The notes: generated by a model not told the origin, from the letters alone. A DNA stretch of 64,000 nucleotides from Vibrio pectenicida (GCA_024347015.1 AP024890.1:1054001-1118000); one strand, 5' to 3'. Shown: positions 35,686 to 45,939, counted from the stretch's first letter. Made by a program: numbers and translations.

Positions 35686-36723
35686 TTACCTGCCTTGATG
35701 GTGGGGGTCAAAGGCATCTCGTACCGCTTCACCTATGAATACTAAAAGGGTGAGCATAATAGATAATACCAAGAAAGCTGAAAAGCCAAGCCAAGGGGCC
35801 TGTAAGTTGGCCTTACCTTGAGCAAGTAACTCGCCTAAGGAAGGTGAACCAGCAGGAAGACCAAATCCCAGAAAGTCCAAAGATGTCAGAGTGGTCACTG
35901 AACCTGATAATATAAAAGGCATCATAGTCAAAGACGCTACCATGGCATTGGGCAACATATGCCTTCTCATAATGCGACTATCACCAACCCCCATAGCTAA
36001 TGCAGCTCTAACATAATCAAAGTTTCGACAACGCAAGAATTCAGCCCTCACTACCCCGACCAAACTCATCCAACTAAACAACACCATAATACCCAACAGC
36101 CACCAAAAATTTGGTTCGACAAAACTGGATAAAATAATCAACAAAAACAATGTTGGCATTCCCGACCAAACTTCAATAAAACGCTGGCCGAACAAATCTA
36201 ACCAGCCACCGTAATAACCTTGTGTTGCGCCAACAATGACACCAATGACACTCGAAATCACAGTAAGGATGATGCCAAACAGCACAGAAATTCGGAAACC
36301 ATAAATAATCCGAGCAAGTACATCACGACCTTTATCATCTGTCCCCAACCAATTAACACTATCAGGAGCTGAAGGGACAGAGCCGGAAATATTATAGTTG
36401 ATACTACTATAGCTAAATCGAATAGTAGGCCAAATCATATAACCCTTTTCTTCAATTAACTCCACGACATATGGGTCTTTATAATCGGCTTCGGTTTCAA
36501 ACTCACCGCCAAACATGGTTTCAGCATACTGAGTGGTAATAGGAAAATACCAAGCGTTTTCATATTCAATCAACAGTGGCTTGTCGTTGGCAATTAACTC
36601 AGCAAATAAACTTGAGACAAATAACACCATAAATATACATAGCGACCAGTAACCACGTTTGTTGGCCTTAAACCTGTGCCAACGCGCTTGATTTAACGGA
36701 TTAGCCACCTTATTTTTCTTCAT
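35686..36723 (-). CDS. yejE: Peptide ABC transporter permease
   Basis: The 345-residue inner-membrane protein has an N-terminal helix (about 24-46), a periplasmic region including LGTDDKGRDVLARIIYGFR, and five more helices. The DppC-type permease motif EFLRCRNFDYVRAALAMGVG contacts the ATPase. The gene abuts yejB directly and precedes yejF. Confidence 0.92.
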   Translation of the reverse strand: MKKNKVANPLNQARWHRFKANKRGYWSLCIFMVLFVSSLFAELIANDKPLLIEYENAWYFPITTQYAETMFGGEFETEADYKDPYVVELIEEKGYMIWPTIRFSYSSINYNISGSVPSAPDSVNWLGTDDKGRDVLARIIYGFRISVLFGIILTVISSVIGVIVGATQGYYGGWLDLFGQRFIEVWSGMPTLFLLIILSSFVEPNFWWLLGIMVLFSWMSLVGVVRAEFLRCRNFDYVRAALAMGVGDSRIMRRHMLPNAMVASLTMMPFILSGSVTTLTSLDFLGFGLPAGSPSLGELLAQGKANLQAPWLGFSAFLVLSIMLTLLVFIGEAVRDAFDPHHQGR

Positions 36724-37812
36724 TTAACGGGCCTCAAAGTCAATTCTTGGGTCGACCCAAGTGTATGTTAAATCAGAAATAATACTCAGCACCAAACCCA
36801 GTAATGTCATGATATAGAGTGAGCTAAATACCACTGGATAGTCTCTTTGGATTGTGGACTCAAAACCAAGCAAACCGATCCCTTCAAGTGAAAACATAAC
36901 TTCAATCAACATTGAGCCTGTAAAGAAGATACTGATAAATGCTGCCGGAAAACCAGCAATAATAATTAGCATGGCATTACGAAAAACATGCCTATAAAGA
37001 ATACTGCTTTCGTCCAAGCCTTTCGCTCTAGCAGTAACCACATATTGCTTACTAATTTCATCAAGAAATGAGTTCTTAGTTAACATACTTAAAGTTGCAA
37101 ACCCACCAATCACCATTGAGAGTATTGGCAAGGCCAAATGCCAAAAGTAATCAATAATTTGCTCATACCACACCATTTGATCAAAATGACTTGAAACAAG
37201 ACCGCGTAATGGGAACCAACTAAAATAATTACCGCTAGCAAACAAAATAATCAATATAATAGCAAATAGGAAGCCTGGGATTGCATAACCTACTATCACC
37301 ATAGCACTCGACCAAATATCAAACCTCGACCCATGATGTATTGCTTTCATTACACCTAACGGGATCGAAATAAAGTAGATAATCAGTGTGCTCCATAACC
37401 CTAAAGAAATAGATACTGGTAAACGATCAACAATTAAATCGATAACATTACCACCTTTAAAGAGGCTTTCTCCAAAGTTAAAGGTGGCATAATCTTTAAG
37501 CATATCTATGTAGCGCTCAAGGATAGGTTTATCAAAACCAAACTGTTTTTTAATTTCTTCAACAACTTGAGGATCTAAACCTCTTGAACCCTTATATCCA
37601 CTTAGGCTAACATCGTTTTCTAAATCAAGAGAAACTTCACTACCCCCACCTGCAAAACGCTCCATAATTCCGGAACTGTGCCCTTCAATTTGAGCAATGG
37701 CTTGCTCGACTGGGCCGCCTGGAGCGATTTGAATAATAAAAAAATTAATCGTTATAATCGCCCATAAAGTGGGGACAACCAATAATAGTCGGCGAAAGAT
37801 ATAAGCTGTCAT
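36724..37812 (-). CDS. yejB: Peptide ABC transporter permease
   Basis: The 362-residue inner-membrane protein opens with YIFRRLLLVVPTLWAIITIN, typical of DppB/OppB-type permeases. A long periplasmic loop (about 35-130) and five further helices follow. The coupling region reads QYVVTARAKGLDESSILYRH. GAGGGA precedes the ATG. It starts 15 bases after yejA and its stop touches the yejE start. Confidence 0.92.
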   Translation of the reverse strand: MTAYIFRRLLLVVPTLWAIITINFFIIQIAPGGPVEQAIAQIEGHSSGIMERFAGGGSEVSLDLENDVSLSGYKGSRGLDPQVVEEIKKQFGFDKPILERYIDMLKDYATFNFGESLFKGGNVIDLIVDRLPVSISLGLWSTLIIYFISIPLGVMKAIHHGSRFDIWSSAMVIVGYAIPGFLFAIILIILFASGNYFSWFPLRGLVSSHFDQMVWYEQIIDYFWHLALPILSMVIGGFATLSMLTKNSFLDEISKQYVVTARAKGLDESSILYRHVFRNAMLIIIAGFPAAFISIFFTGSMLIEVMFSLEGIGLLGFESTIQRDYPVVFSSLYIMTLLGLVLSIISDLTYTWVDPRIDFEAR

Positions 37813-37827
37813 ATATATCCCTCAGCG

Positions 37828-39645
37828 TTAACGTCGTTTTGCAGGTAATTTGGCCGCTTTATCTTTCGAGACCCACCAAGTGTCAACCCCAAGATCGTAT
37901 TTAGGTATCGTTTCAGGGCGATCAAATTTATCCCACAAGGCTACACGATATGTACTGACGTACCATTGTGGGATAATGTAAAAATTCCACTGCAAAACAC
38001 GATCAAGCGCTCGCCCTAAAGTAAGCAAAGCTTCTGGGTCCTGCTGCTTTTGGGCAATTGTCATCGTCAAGCTATCAACGACTGGATCCATCACTCCCGC
38101 AAAGTTGTAACTTGAATCGATATAATTAGAATTCCATATAATGAGTAAGTTAGGGCTGGGATATGGATTTGCAGAATAAGCTCTGGAGATCATATCAAAG
38201 TCTCGATCTCTCAATCGTTTTGTATACTGCGTTGTATCAATGGTGCGAATTTTCATGTTAATGCCCATACGCTTCATGTTATTTTGCAGCGGTGTAGCAA
38301 TGCGTTCGTCCGTCGGGCTGTAAATCATTAACTCAAAGCTAAAGGGCTCACCCGTCTTACTGTTGGTAAGCACTTTGTTTTTTAATTCCCAGCCCGCTTC
38401 TTTTAACAATTTAAACGCGACTCTCATCTGCGCACGGATATGCCCCGAACCATCGGTTTTTGGTGGCTCAAACTCTTGTGTCAAAGCTCGTGGAGGAATA
38501 GCTTTTTTGAACGGTTCCAAAACCTTGAGCTCTTTCTCACTGGGTAAGCCTTTCGCTTCATAATCTGTATTTTGAAAATAACTACGAGTTCTCGAATACT
38601 GACCATAAAACATATTTTTATTCATCCACTCAAAGTCCATCGCATAGCTCAGCGCTTCTCTTACTCTTGCATCCTTGAACACTTCCCTCTGAGTATTAAA
38701 AACAAATCCTTTATTACCTTCAGGCTTTTGATGGGGGATTTCCTGTTTAGTGATAAAACCTTTATCAAAGTTGGCCCCTGTATAAGAATTGGCCCAAAAT
38801 TTTGCCGAGGTTTCGAGGCGAAAATCAAATTCACCCGCCTTAAATGCTTCAAGCATAACGGTATCATCACGATAATAATCGTATTGAATTTGCTTAAAAT
38901 TATGCCGGCCAACATTAACTGGAAGATCCTTAGCCCAATAATCCTCTACCAAAGCGTAGGTTACACTTTGGCCAGACTTATAATCGATAATTTTATAAGC
39001 CGAACTGCCAACTGGGGGAACAGGTATTGGTTCTGAAAAGTTTTTATCTTTCCAAAAATGCTGCGGCAATACCCGTGTGGATTGAGCAAAACTGAATAAC
39101 TTTTCGCGATTTGGCGTCGCCATCTCAATCCGCACCGTATATTTATTTTTTGCTATAACGGACTTGATGTCTTTGTAATAAGAACGATATTGAGGCACCC
39201 CTTCGGTCATAAATTTATCGAAGGTAAAAGCGACATCTTCCGCTGTTATTGACTCTCCATCATGAAATCGAGCCTTGGGATTAATATCAAGTTCAAGCCA
39301 AGTAAAATCATCAGAATATCTGACTCTTTGAGCAATTAAAGGATAATATGCATCGATTTCATCACTGGGGGAGTACATCAAAGAATCATACAATTCTCCA
39401 GTTGCTGCAGCTGAGACCCCTCTTGATGCATAACGATTGAAGTTATCGTAGGTTCCAATATTGCCATAAGTTATCTTGCCATATTTTGGTGCACTGGGGT
39501 TTACATAATCAAAATGGGTAAAATTGTCTGGGTATTTAGCTTTTCCAAATCCAACCAAGCTGGTTGTTTCGATCACTTTGGCTTGTCCGATGGAGCTAAG
39601 GCTAGCGAGTATAGCCCCTAAAAGAATGCGGCATATTTGCTTCAT
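37828..39645 (-). CDS. yejA: Peptide ABC transporter periplasmic binding protein
   Basis: The 605-residue protein begins MKQICRILLGAILASLSSIG, a signal peptide cleaved near residue 22. A family 5 binding fold follows, with SLVGFGKAKYPDNFTHFDYV, ARFHDGESITAEDVAFTFDK and the C-terminal VDTWWVS. It delivers peptides to YejBEF. I chose ATG 39645 because AAGGA is eight bases before it. A TTG six codons upstream is possible but worse placed. It is the first gene of the operon. Confidence 0.92.
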   Translation of the reverse strand: MKQICRILLGAILASLSSIGQAKVIETTSLVGFGKAKYPDNFTHFDYVNPSAPKYGKITYGNIGTYDNFNRYASRGVSAAATGELYDSLMYSPSDEIDAYYPLIAQRVRYSDDFTWLELDINPKARFHDGESITAEDVAFTFDKFMTEGVPQYRSYYKDIKSVIAKNKYTVRIEMATPNREKLFSFAQSTRVLPQHFWKDKNFSEPIPVPPVGSSAYKIIDYKSGQSVTYALVEDYWAKDLPVNVGRHNFKQIQYDYYRDDTVMLEAFKAGEFDFRLETSAKFWANSYTGANFDKGFITKQEIPHQKPEGNKGFVFNTQREVFKDARVREALSYAMDFEWMNKNMFYGQYSRTRSYFQNTDYEAKGLPSEKELKVLEPFKKAIPPRALTQEFEPPKTDGSGHIRAQMRVAFKLLKEAGWELKNKVLTNSKTGEPFSFELMIYSPTDERIATPLQNNMKRMGINMKIRTIDTTQYTKRLRDRDFDMISRAYSANPYPSPNLLIIWNSNYIDSSYNFAGVMDPVVDSLTMTIAQKQQDPEALLTLGRALDRVLQWNFYIIPQWYVSTYRVALWDKFDRPETIPKYDLGVDTWWVSKDKAAKLPAKRR

Positions 39646-39792
39646 TGGCAATATCCTTTCCAACCTCAGGTATATTATTATTAATTCAGTTACTTAAATA
39701 AGTATAGGCACTTATATCGCACTCATAGAAACACTAGCAACAAAAATGTGCCTTGGCACCAATAATAAAGTACGACAAGGGCAACATGTTGC

Positions 39793-40311
39793 CTAAAGCA
39801 TTTCTTTGGCAATTAAGTGTAAAAGAAACGTTTCACGCTCAATACTCATACCTTTTTTAGGACTGTTCGCAATGGTTTTTTCATTATGGGCAATAGCGTT
39901 ATGGATATTAATCCACATTGCACTCATGCCGTTTTTGATTTCGTAATCTTCGTAAGCTGGTTTTCCCAGCTTACGGTCAACTTTGCAGGTATAGCAGTAG
40001 GAGTGCATATGTAATACATCAAATTCAGGCTTATGCCATGGACGGAACTCTTCATAGATGCCAAATGGTTTTATATTATGGATATTTTGAGCGCCAGTTT
40101 CTTCCTCTAGCTCTCTTATCATTCCAGCAATTATATCCTCTCCATCATCAATACCACCACCTGGAATGGTGTAATCATGATAGCGCTGTGTGTAAAGTAG
40201 GAGAATCTCCTCTCCATCAACCACAATTGCTCTAGCCGCATTTCTTTGAATGATAACTTTATCATCCAAATGGTCAATATCAGGATGGATAGACGTTTTT
40301 AAATGTCTCAT
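39793..40311 (-). CDS. Nudix hydrolase
   Basis: The 172-residue protein has a complete Nudix box, G-x5-E-x7-RELEEETGA, starting in GGGIDDGEDII (about residues 51-75). The RELEEE core is intact, so it should cleave a nucleoside diphosphate linked to another group. A strand before the box reads ILLLYTQRYHDYTIPGGGI. The substrate is unknown. It is on the same strand as yejA, about 150 bases upstream, with no terminator seen. Confidence 0.9.
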   Translation of the reverse strand: MRHLKTSIHPDIDHLDDKVIIQRNAARAIVVDGEEILLLYTQRYHDYTIPGGGIDDGEDIIAGMIRELEEETGAQNIHNIKPFGIYEEFRPWHKPEFDVLHMHSYCYTCKVDRKLGKPAYEDYEIKNGMSAMWINIHNAIAHNEKTIANSPKKGMSIERETFLLHLIAKEML

Positions 40312-40371
40312 CAGGAACTTAATTAATGAACAATTTGAGTCGATTCTACCATATCAGCTCAAGGCCTCAAG

Positions 40372-42009
40372 CTAAGCTAGCTTGAAGCGATGGATCATTG
40401 ACATCAAATTGTCTGAGACACGGTCAAGTTCTGTACTCGCACTCGACATCTGTGCTGACTCTGCCGACACCGATGAAGCCATATCACTTAAACTCACCAT
40501 ATTGCGATTCATTTCATTCACTGTCACCGTTTGCTCTTCAGCCGCAGTGGCAATATGCTGGTTCATCTCTTCAATGGTGTGTACTTCCTGATTAATCTTG
40601 TTAATTGCCGTGCCAGCTTGACTTGATAACTCCGATGCATTGGTAGCTCTCGCCGTTCCATGATCCATTGCTTTAACCACATTTTCAGCACCAACCTGAA
40701 GCTTCTCCACAATATTCTGGATTTCAAGTGTCGATTCATGTGTTCTTAGTGATAAACTTCTAACTTCATCTGCAACCACAGCAAAACCCCGTCCTTGCTC
40801 ACCTGCCCTCGCTGCTTCAATTGCTGCGTTTAATGCGAGCAAGTTAGTCTGCTCAGCAACACCACGGATCACTTCTAAAACGGTGTCAACATTGCGTGCA
40901 TCTGTGGCCAGTTGCTGCACAACCTGACTGGCAGACTGAATTTCTCCAGCAAGCTCGTTAGCGCCGCCAACGTTTTTATCTATAATTTCATGACTATGAT
41001 TGGCCTCCTTAGCGGCCAATCGACTAGCATCATTAGCTTCGACCGTACGTGCTGCTACCTCTTCAACAGTAGCCAACATTTGCGTCATCGCACTTGCCAA
41101 AGTTTCAACATCGCTTTGCTGCTGATTCAAGCTATGGTCGATATGTATTGCTGACCTTGATAGCTGGCCAGCAGCACTTGAGACTTCACTACCTGAGTCA
41201 CTAATGCTGAGCATAATATCCTGAACCGAACCCACAAATTGATTAAAATATTTGGCCAAGTCTATTAGCTCTTTACTGCCTTTCTCTTCTAACCTCTGTG
41301 TCAAATCACCTTCACCTTGAGACAGTGTTTTCATTGCGCTTACCGTGCGCTTTAGAGGGGTGGTAATGGTTTGGATAAAGAATCCTATTGCTAAGGATAA
41401 TAATATAAGAATAATTACCGCATAGCCTGTAGATGCTACTTCAGAGCTACGCATATCGGCCTCAAGGGCCACCATATTCATTCCAGAACCAATCATCCAC
41501 CCCCACGGCTGAAAAATGGTCGCATAGCTGGTTTTAAGATCTGATGTGGTCGAATTAGGGTTTTTCCAATAATAATCAACAAATCCACCACCTTTTTGCG
41601 CTAACCCATATAGGTCTTGAACAAAATAGCGGCCTTCACTATCTTGTAAGTCGCGAATATTCTTGCCAATCAGTGATTCAACCCCTGTTGCAAGCTGAAC
41701 TCCCTCACGACTCACTACAAAAATGTAATTATTACTATCAAATCGCATCGCTGATATTGCTTTCAACGTACTCGATTTTGCTTCACTTTCAGAAATTTTA
41801 CCCGATTGATATTGTTGATAGTTGTGTTTCACAACACCAGTGGCTGCTTCAACTAGTGTTGAGACTCCGCGTTCATAGTTTTCTCGCATGTGCTGCCGAG
41901 ATTTATCGATATTTAGAAACGTATTTGCCAACAATCCAATAGCAAATAAGCCTAAGATGGACCATGCTCGTGTCGCTATTGACACCTCAGATAGCTTTTT
42001 TGTAATCAT
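40372..42009 (-). CDS. Methyl-accepting chemotaxis protein with single-Cache sensor
   Basis: The 545-residue protein has a membrane helix (about 14-30) and a periplasmic sCache_2 domain (about 35-185). That domain includes FDSNNYIFVVSREGVQLATG and FQPWGWMIGSGM. A second helix (about 190-212), HAMP, and the hairpin tip VAEQTNLLALNAAIEAARAG follow. sCache_2 receptors often sense short organic acids. I start at ATG 42009, with AGGAT about eight bases upstream; the longer frame adds 19 residues before the helix that do not belong to the family. Confidence 0.94.
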   Translation of the reverse strand: MITKKLSEVSIATRAWSILGLFAIGLLANTFLNIDKSRQHMRENYERGVSTLVEAATGVVKHNYQQYQSGKISESEAKSSTLKAISAMRFDSNNYIFVVSREGVQLATGVESLIGKNIRDLQDSEGRYFVQDLYGLAQKGGGFVDYYWKNPNSTTSDLKTSYATIFQPWGWMIGSGMNMVALEADMRSSEVASTGYAVIILILLSLAIGFFIQTITTPLKRTVSAMKTLSQGEGDLTQRLEEKGSKELIDLAKYFNQFVGSVQDIMLSISDSGSEVSSAAGQLSRSAIHIDHSLNQQQSDVETLASAMTQMLATVEEVAARTVEANDASRLAAKEANHSHEIIDKNVGGANELAGEIQSASQVVQQLATDARNVDTVLEVIRGVAEQTNLLALNAAIEAARAGEQGRGFAVVADEVRSLSLRTHESTLEIQNIVEKLQVGAENVVKAMDHGTARATNASELSSQAGTAINKINQEVHTIEEMNQHIATAAEEQTVTVNEMNRNMVSLSDMASSVSAESAQMSSASTELDRVSDNLMSMIHRFKLA

Positions 42010-42327
42010 GTTTATATATCCTAGCCAGAGAATAAATACCTTTAAGCACCTAGCTACAACATCCACCTAACTTAATGATAATAAAGCTAAGAGCTATTTA
42101 ATTTATCTCTAATAATTTAGCAGTAAATTTTGATCTTTATGGGCAATTTGTATGTAATTTATGCACTTTTATTTTTAATAACAAAATAGACATTACAAGC
42201 ATCGGTATGCATTGAGGTTTTACCTGAGTATGTTGAACTTTTATCAGTAATTAATTCTTTAACTTTGCTCAATTTCACGCTTCAATATCACTAAGTTTTT
42301 CCTCATCGTAAATTTTGAGAGGTCCAT
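42010..42327. other. Divergent promoter region between chemoreceptor and ldhA
   Basis: The stretch is strongly AT-rich and without a gene. It must carry the promoters of both divergent genes. I could not pick convincing -35/-10 pairs or operator sites by eye. Confidence 0.45.
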
Positions 42328-43326
42328 ATGTTAGATGTCGCCGTTTTCAGCGCTAAGTCGTATGACGAAGTATCATTTAGAAAAGTAAATAAGCAATTTG
42401 GCTTTGAACTGCATTTTCATGATTTCCAACTCACGAAGAAAACTGCCAAGATGGCACACGGCTGTAAGGTAGTGTGTGCCTTCGTTAATGATGACTTGTC
42501 TGCTCTAGTATTGAAAGAACTAGCATTACAAGGCGTTAAGCTTATTGCAATGAGATGTGCTGGTTTTGATCGAGTAGACCTTGATTTAGCTGAGGGTTTA
42601 GGCATACAAGTCGTTAGAGTGCCGGCTTACTCTCCAGAGTCAGTTGCTGAGCACACGTTAGGGTTGATGATGTGTTTAAACCGCCGTTTCCATAAGGCAT
42701 ATCAACGTACTCGAGATGCTAATTTTTCTCTTGATGGACTGGTCGGCTTCAACTTCCATCAAAAAACGGTTGGTGTTATTGGTACAGGTAAAATAGGTAT
42801 CGCTACCATGCGGATCCTTAAAGGACTCGGCATGACGATACTCTGTTATGATCCATTTGAAAACCCAATCGCATTAGAACTTGGGGCAACTTACTGTAGT
42901 AAAGAAGAACTTTTCAAGAAAAGTGACGTCATAACGCTGCATTGTCCAATGTCTGAAGATAATTATCATCTCCTCGATAATAGCGCTTTCGATAAAATGA
43001 AAGATGGTGTCATGATCATTAATACCAGCCGTGGTGGCCTGCTGGATGCAGCAGCAGCAATTGAGGCTTTAAAAACAGGAAGGATTGGCGCACTTGGGCT
43101 AGATGTATACGAAAATGAAAAAGATTTATTTTTCCGCGATAAATCAAATGATATTATTGTTGACGACGTTTTTCGCCGCCTCTCTGCCTGTCACAATGTT
43201 TTATTCACCGGCCACCAAGCTTTTTTAACTGACGAAGCTCTGGGCAATATAGCCGATACAACTCTCGGTAATATTAATGCTTTTCACCACAATAAAGCAT
43301 CAGGGAATGAACTGATTAAGCTTTAA
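42328..43326 (+). CDS. ldhA: D-lactate dehydrogenase (fermentative)
   Basis: This 332-residue NADH-dependent 2-hydroxyacid dehydrogenase reduces pyruvate to D-lactate. The sequence follows E. coli LdhA closely: CAGFDRVDLDLAE, RVPAYSPESVAEHTLGL, YQRTRDANFSLDGL, nucleotide motif GVIGTGKIGIAT and TGHQAFLT. The catalytic Arg (INTSRGGLLD), Glu (DVYENEKDLFF) and His (TGHQAF) are present. AGAGGT precedes the ATG. It converges on the Lon-like gene through a shared hairpin. Confidence 0.95.
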   Translation: MLDVAVFSAKSYDEVSFRKVNKQFGFELHFHDFQLTKKTAKMAHGCKVVCAFVNDDLSALVLKELALQGVKLIAMRCAGFDRVDLDLAEGLGIQVVRVPAYSPESVAEHTLGLMMCLNRRFHKAYQRTRDANFSLDGLVGFNFHQKTVGVIGTGKIGIATMRILKGLGMTILCYDPFENPIALELGATYCSKEELFKKSDVITLHCPMSEDNYHLLDNSAFDKMKDGVMIINTSRGGLLDAAAAIEALKTGRIGALGLDVYENEKDLFFRDKSNDIIVDDVFRRLSACHNVLFTGHQAFLTDEALGNIADTTLGNINAFHHNKASGNELIKL

Positions 43327-43330
43327 ATAA

Positions 43331-43356
43331 AGAAAAGGGCTTTCTAACGAAAGCCC
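43331..43356 (-). terminator. Terminator of the Lon-like protease gene
   Basis: GGGCTTTC and GAAAGCCC form an eight-base stem around TAAC. Read on the minus strand, it is followed by TTTTCTTT. On the plus strand the T run is missing, so ldhA is ended less well. Confidence 0.72.
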
Positions 43357-43362
43357 ATGTCT

Positions 43363-45723
43363 CTATTTACGTAATGCATTAAGTTTAGCCTGCGCAATAC
43401 CAAATATAGTGTCAATGGGATAACTGCCTTCATCACTTGGCTCTCCAGCAGGTCTACCCATAAATAACTCTATCGCTTCTGTCACATGGTCAATCGCCCA
43501 TATATGGAATTCACCACGTTCGACTGCTTTTACAATATCGGGTCTCAACATAAGGTTATGCATATTGGCCCTAGGTATGATGACACCTTGGTGGTCACTG
43601 CGACCTTTTATTCCACATACATCGAAGAAACCCTCAATTTTTTCGTTCACCCCCCCGATAGGCTGAGCTTGACCAAATTGATTCATAGAACCCGTAATCG
43701 CAATACTTTGGCAATTTGGTTGTTTTGAAAAAGCAGAAACGACCGCGCAGAATTCAGCCATACTGGCACTATCCCCATCTACTCCTCCATATGACTGCTC
43801 AAATGTAATTGTGGTTGTGAGAGGCACTTTAGCTGTTTTGCCAAAAACAGAAGAAAGATACGCCGTCAGTATCATCACCCCTTTTGAATGGATGCTACCA
43901 CCCAAATCAACGCTACGTTCTATATCAATAACGTCACCATCGCCGTAGCAGGTCGTTGCAGTAATTCGGTTAGGTGCACCAAACATATATTCACTGGTAC
44001 TCAGCACCGACAACGCATTAACTTGCCCAGCAGAGTAACCATGAGTTTGTAATAGTGTTGTGCCATTGATAAACCCTTCCATAACACTGTCTTTTAAACG
44101 GCTCACTCTTAGCTCTTGATTTGCAAGCGCTTCCTCAACATGGTTCGAACGGATCATATTCGAGTTCGCCTGACGAGCTACATAATTCGATTCCCTAATC
44201 AAATTAGCAATATTTGCTGAATGGAGCGAAAGCTTCGTTTGATCTCCTGACAATCGAGAGCTATGTTCGATGATTCGTGCAATCGCCTTTTTATCACAAT
44301 GCAGCATATTATTATCATGAACCACACTTGAAATAAAACGAGCATATTGCAGCTCCGACTCTGGGGTACGAACCATTTCATCTTCAAAATCAGCCGTGAC
44401 ACGAAATAGTTCACTAAACTCCGGGTCGTAGTGCTGTAGCAATTGATAGGTTCGATAGTCACCAAATAAGATAATCTTTACATCAAGTGGAATGGCTTCT
44501 GGATCAAGTGACACAGCACCTGTTAAAGTGACTTCTTTCTCAAGAGAGGTAAAACTCAACTTGCGTGCTCTCAGCGCACGTTTTAGTCCATCCCAAACAT
44601 AAGGCTGCTCCAAGACTTTCTGTGCATCCATCATTAGCACTCCACCATTCGCTTTGTGTAAACTACCAGGGCGAATCAGTGAAAAGTCTGTGAATACCGT
44701 GCCTTTAAATGTTGCCGTCTCGATGTAACCAAACAAACTATGGTAATTAGGGTTTTCTTCGACAACTATCGGAAAATCATCATTCTTACGGCTTACCAGG
44801 ACGTTAACCTTATAACGTCTAGGCAGTTTTTTATCCAATGATGCTGTTGCGACCTCACCCTGCTCACCGCTTTGTTCTAAAAAAATATCTGCATTATCAA
44901 CAATATCCTGTTGAAGGTCAGTCAAATATGTTTTTATCGCCGCGTAACCCGAGTAATCTTTTTTTAATTGCTTGATAAAGTGAGTAATCACATCAAGAGT
45001 CACATCATCATTGAGTTTCTTAATCTTTTCACTGTACGCTTCTTCCCATTCAGTCAGCTGACGAACCATATCCCGCAGCTTAATTTCAAGTTCATCGATG
45101 GTGGAGCCAAAGTATTCCTGCTCTTTTTTAGACAACTCTTCAAATGACTCTTCTGTGTGCATTTCATCATCATTCATCGCAACAAATTGATAGTCGCCTT
45201 GACTGGTAATGGTTAGACTGATCCCTTTCGTTTTTGCATCTTTTGTAATGATAGCCAGTTCCGCCTCTTGCTTCTGGGCTAACTGATTTTTTAGTTTATC
45301 TGCACGACTGTAATAAAGTTCATTATCAAAGGCCAAAGGCATAGCATTGACCAACTTCGACATCAGCTTTTCGATGTCTTGCTTAAGCTGATTACCGATT
45401 CCACGCGGTAAAGCCAGCACTTTTGGAGTCCTAATATCTTCAAAATTAGCAACATAGCACCAATCAAATAGTGTTTTTACGTCATGTTGATGGCGATTTA
45501 GGTAACGCATAATCATAGTACGCTTACCCAATCCGTTCTGACCAATGGCATAGATGTTATAGCCCTTTTCCTTAATGGACATTGCAAATTCTACTGCCTT
45601 TTGTGCGCGTTTTTGACCAACAATTTCGTCAATAGGTGCCAGCTCTTTCGTCGACTTGCTTGGCAGCATTTCTAGCTGCGCAGCATGGTACAGCTGGCTT
45701 GATTCAAGCCTTTGAATTGCCAT
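43363..45723 (-). CDS. Lon-like ATP-dependent protease (S16, LonB/YcbZ type)
   Basis: The 786-residue protein has a P-loop region near the N-terminus (AIGQNGLGKRTMIMRYL) and an AAA module in which GGVLMMDAQKVLEQPYVWDG precedes the sensor region. A C-terminal S16 protease domain follows (about 580-780). The Ser-Lys dyad is visible as GDSAS (about 650) and NEKIEGF (about 692). It lacks the Lon N-domain and substrate range is unknown. I start at ATG 45723, where AAGGA lies ten bases upstream; an upstream in-frame extension is unlikely. Confidence 0.88.
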   Translation of the reverse strand: MAIQRLESSQLYHAAQLEMLPSKSTKELAPIDEIVGQKRAQKAVEFAMSIKEKGYNIYAIGQNGLGKRTMIMRYLNRHQHDVKTLFDWCYVANFEDIRTPKVLALPRGIGNQLKQDIEKLMSKLVNAMPLAFDNELYYSRADKLKNQLAQKQEAELAIITKDAKTKGISLTITSQGDYQFVAMNDDEMHTEESFEELSKKEQEYFGSTIDELEIKLRDMVRQLTEWEEAYSEKIKKLNDDVTLDVITHFIKQLKKDYSGYAAIKTYLTDLQQDIVDNADIFLEQSGEQGEVATASLDKKLPRRYKVNVLVSRKNDDFPIVVEENPNYHSLFGYIETATFKGTVFTDFSLIRPGSLHKANGGVLMMDAQKVLEQPYVWDGLKRALRARKLSFTSLEKEVTLTGAVSLDPEAIPLDVKIILFGDYRTYQLLQHYDPEFSELFRVTADFEDEMVRTPESELQYARFISSVVHDNNMLHCDKKAIARIIEHSSRLSGDQTKLSLHSANIANLIRESNYVARQANSNMIRSNHVEEALANQELRVSRLKDSVMEGFINGTTLLQTHGYSAGQVNALSVLSTSEYMFGAPNRITATTCYGDGDVIDIERSVDLGGSIHSKGVMILTAYLSSVFGKTAKVPLTTTITFEQSYGGVDGDSASMAEFCAVVSAFSKQPNCQSIAITGSMNQFGQAQPIGGVNEKIEGFFDVCGIKGRSDHQGVIIPRANMHNLMLRPDIVKAVERGEFHIWAIDHVTEAIELFMGRPAGEPSDEGSYPIDTIFGIAQAKLNALRK

Positions 45724-45863
45724 CTCTATGTTCCTTATCATTATTTTTTTTAGCTCTATAACGTCCAAGTGTAGGCTAGTTTTATTTATATTTTAGTGAC
45801 TTAGGCACACTCAGCGTTTAAGTGGTTAAATATCACTCAATTCCGTCATCAAACAGCAAATTA

Positions 45864-45882
45864 AATGATAATTATTTGCAAT
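45864..45882. promoter_or_regulatory. Candidate Fur box between Lon-like and TPR genes
   Basis: AATGATAATTATTTGCAAT agrees with the Vibrio-type Fur consensus AATGANAATNATTNTCATT at 14 or 15 of its fixed positions. It could control the TPR-ABC pair (start 58 bases to the right) or the Lon-like gene (start 140 bases to the left). Confidence 0.45.
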
Positions 45883-45939
45883 AACAGCATAATTACTTTT
45901 AAATGGTATCAGCAACGACTTTGGTGGAGTTAATCAAAT

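Noticed and set aside
38572..39036. 154-codon plus-strand frame inside yejA
   Set aside because: It is fully inside the well-supported yejA gene on the opposite strand and has no ribosome-binding site or recognisable pattern.
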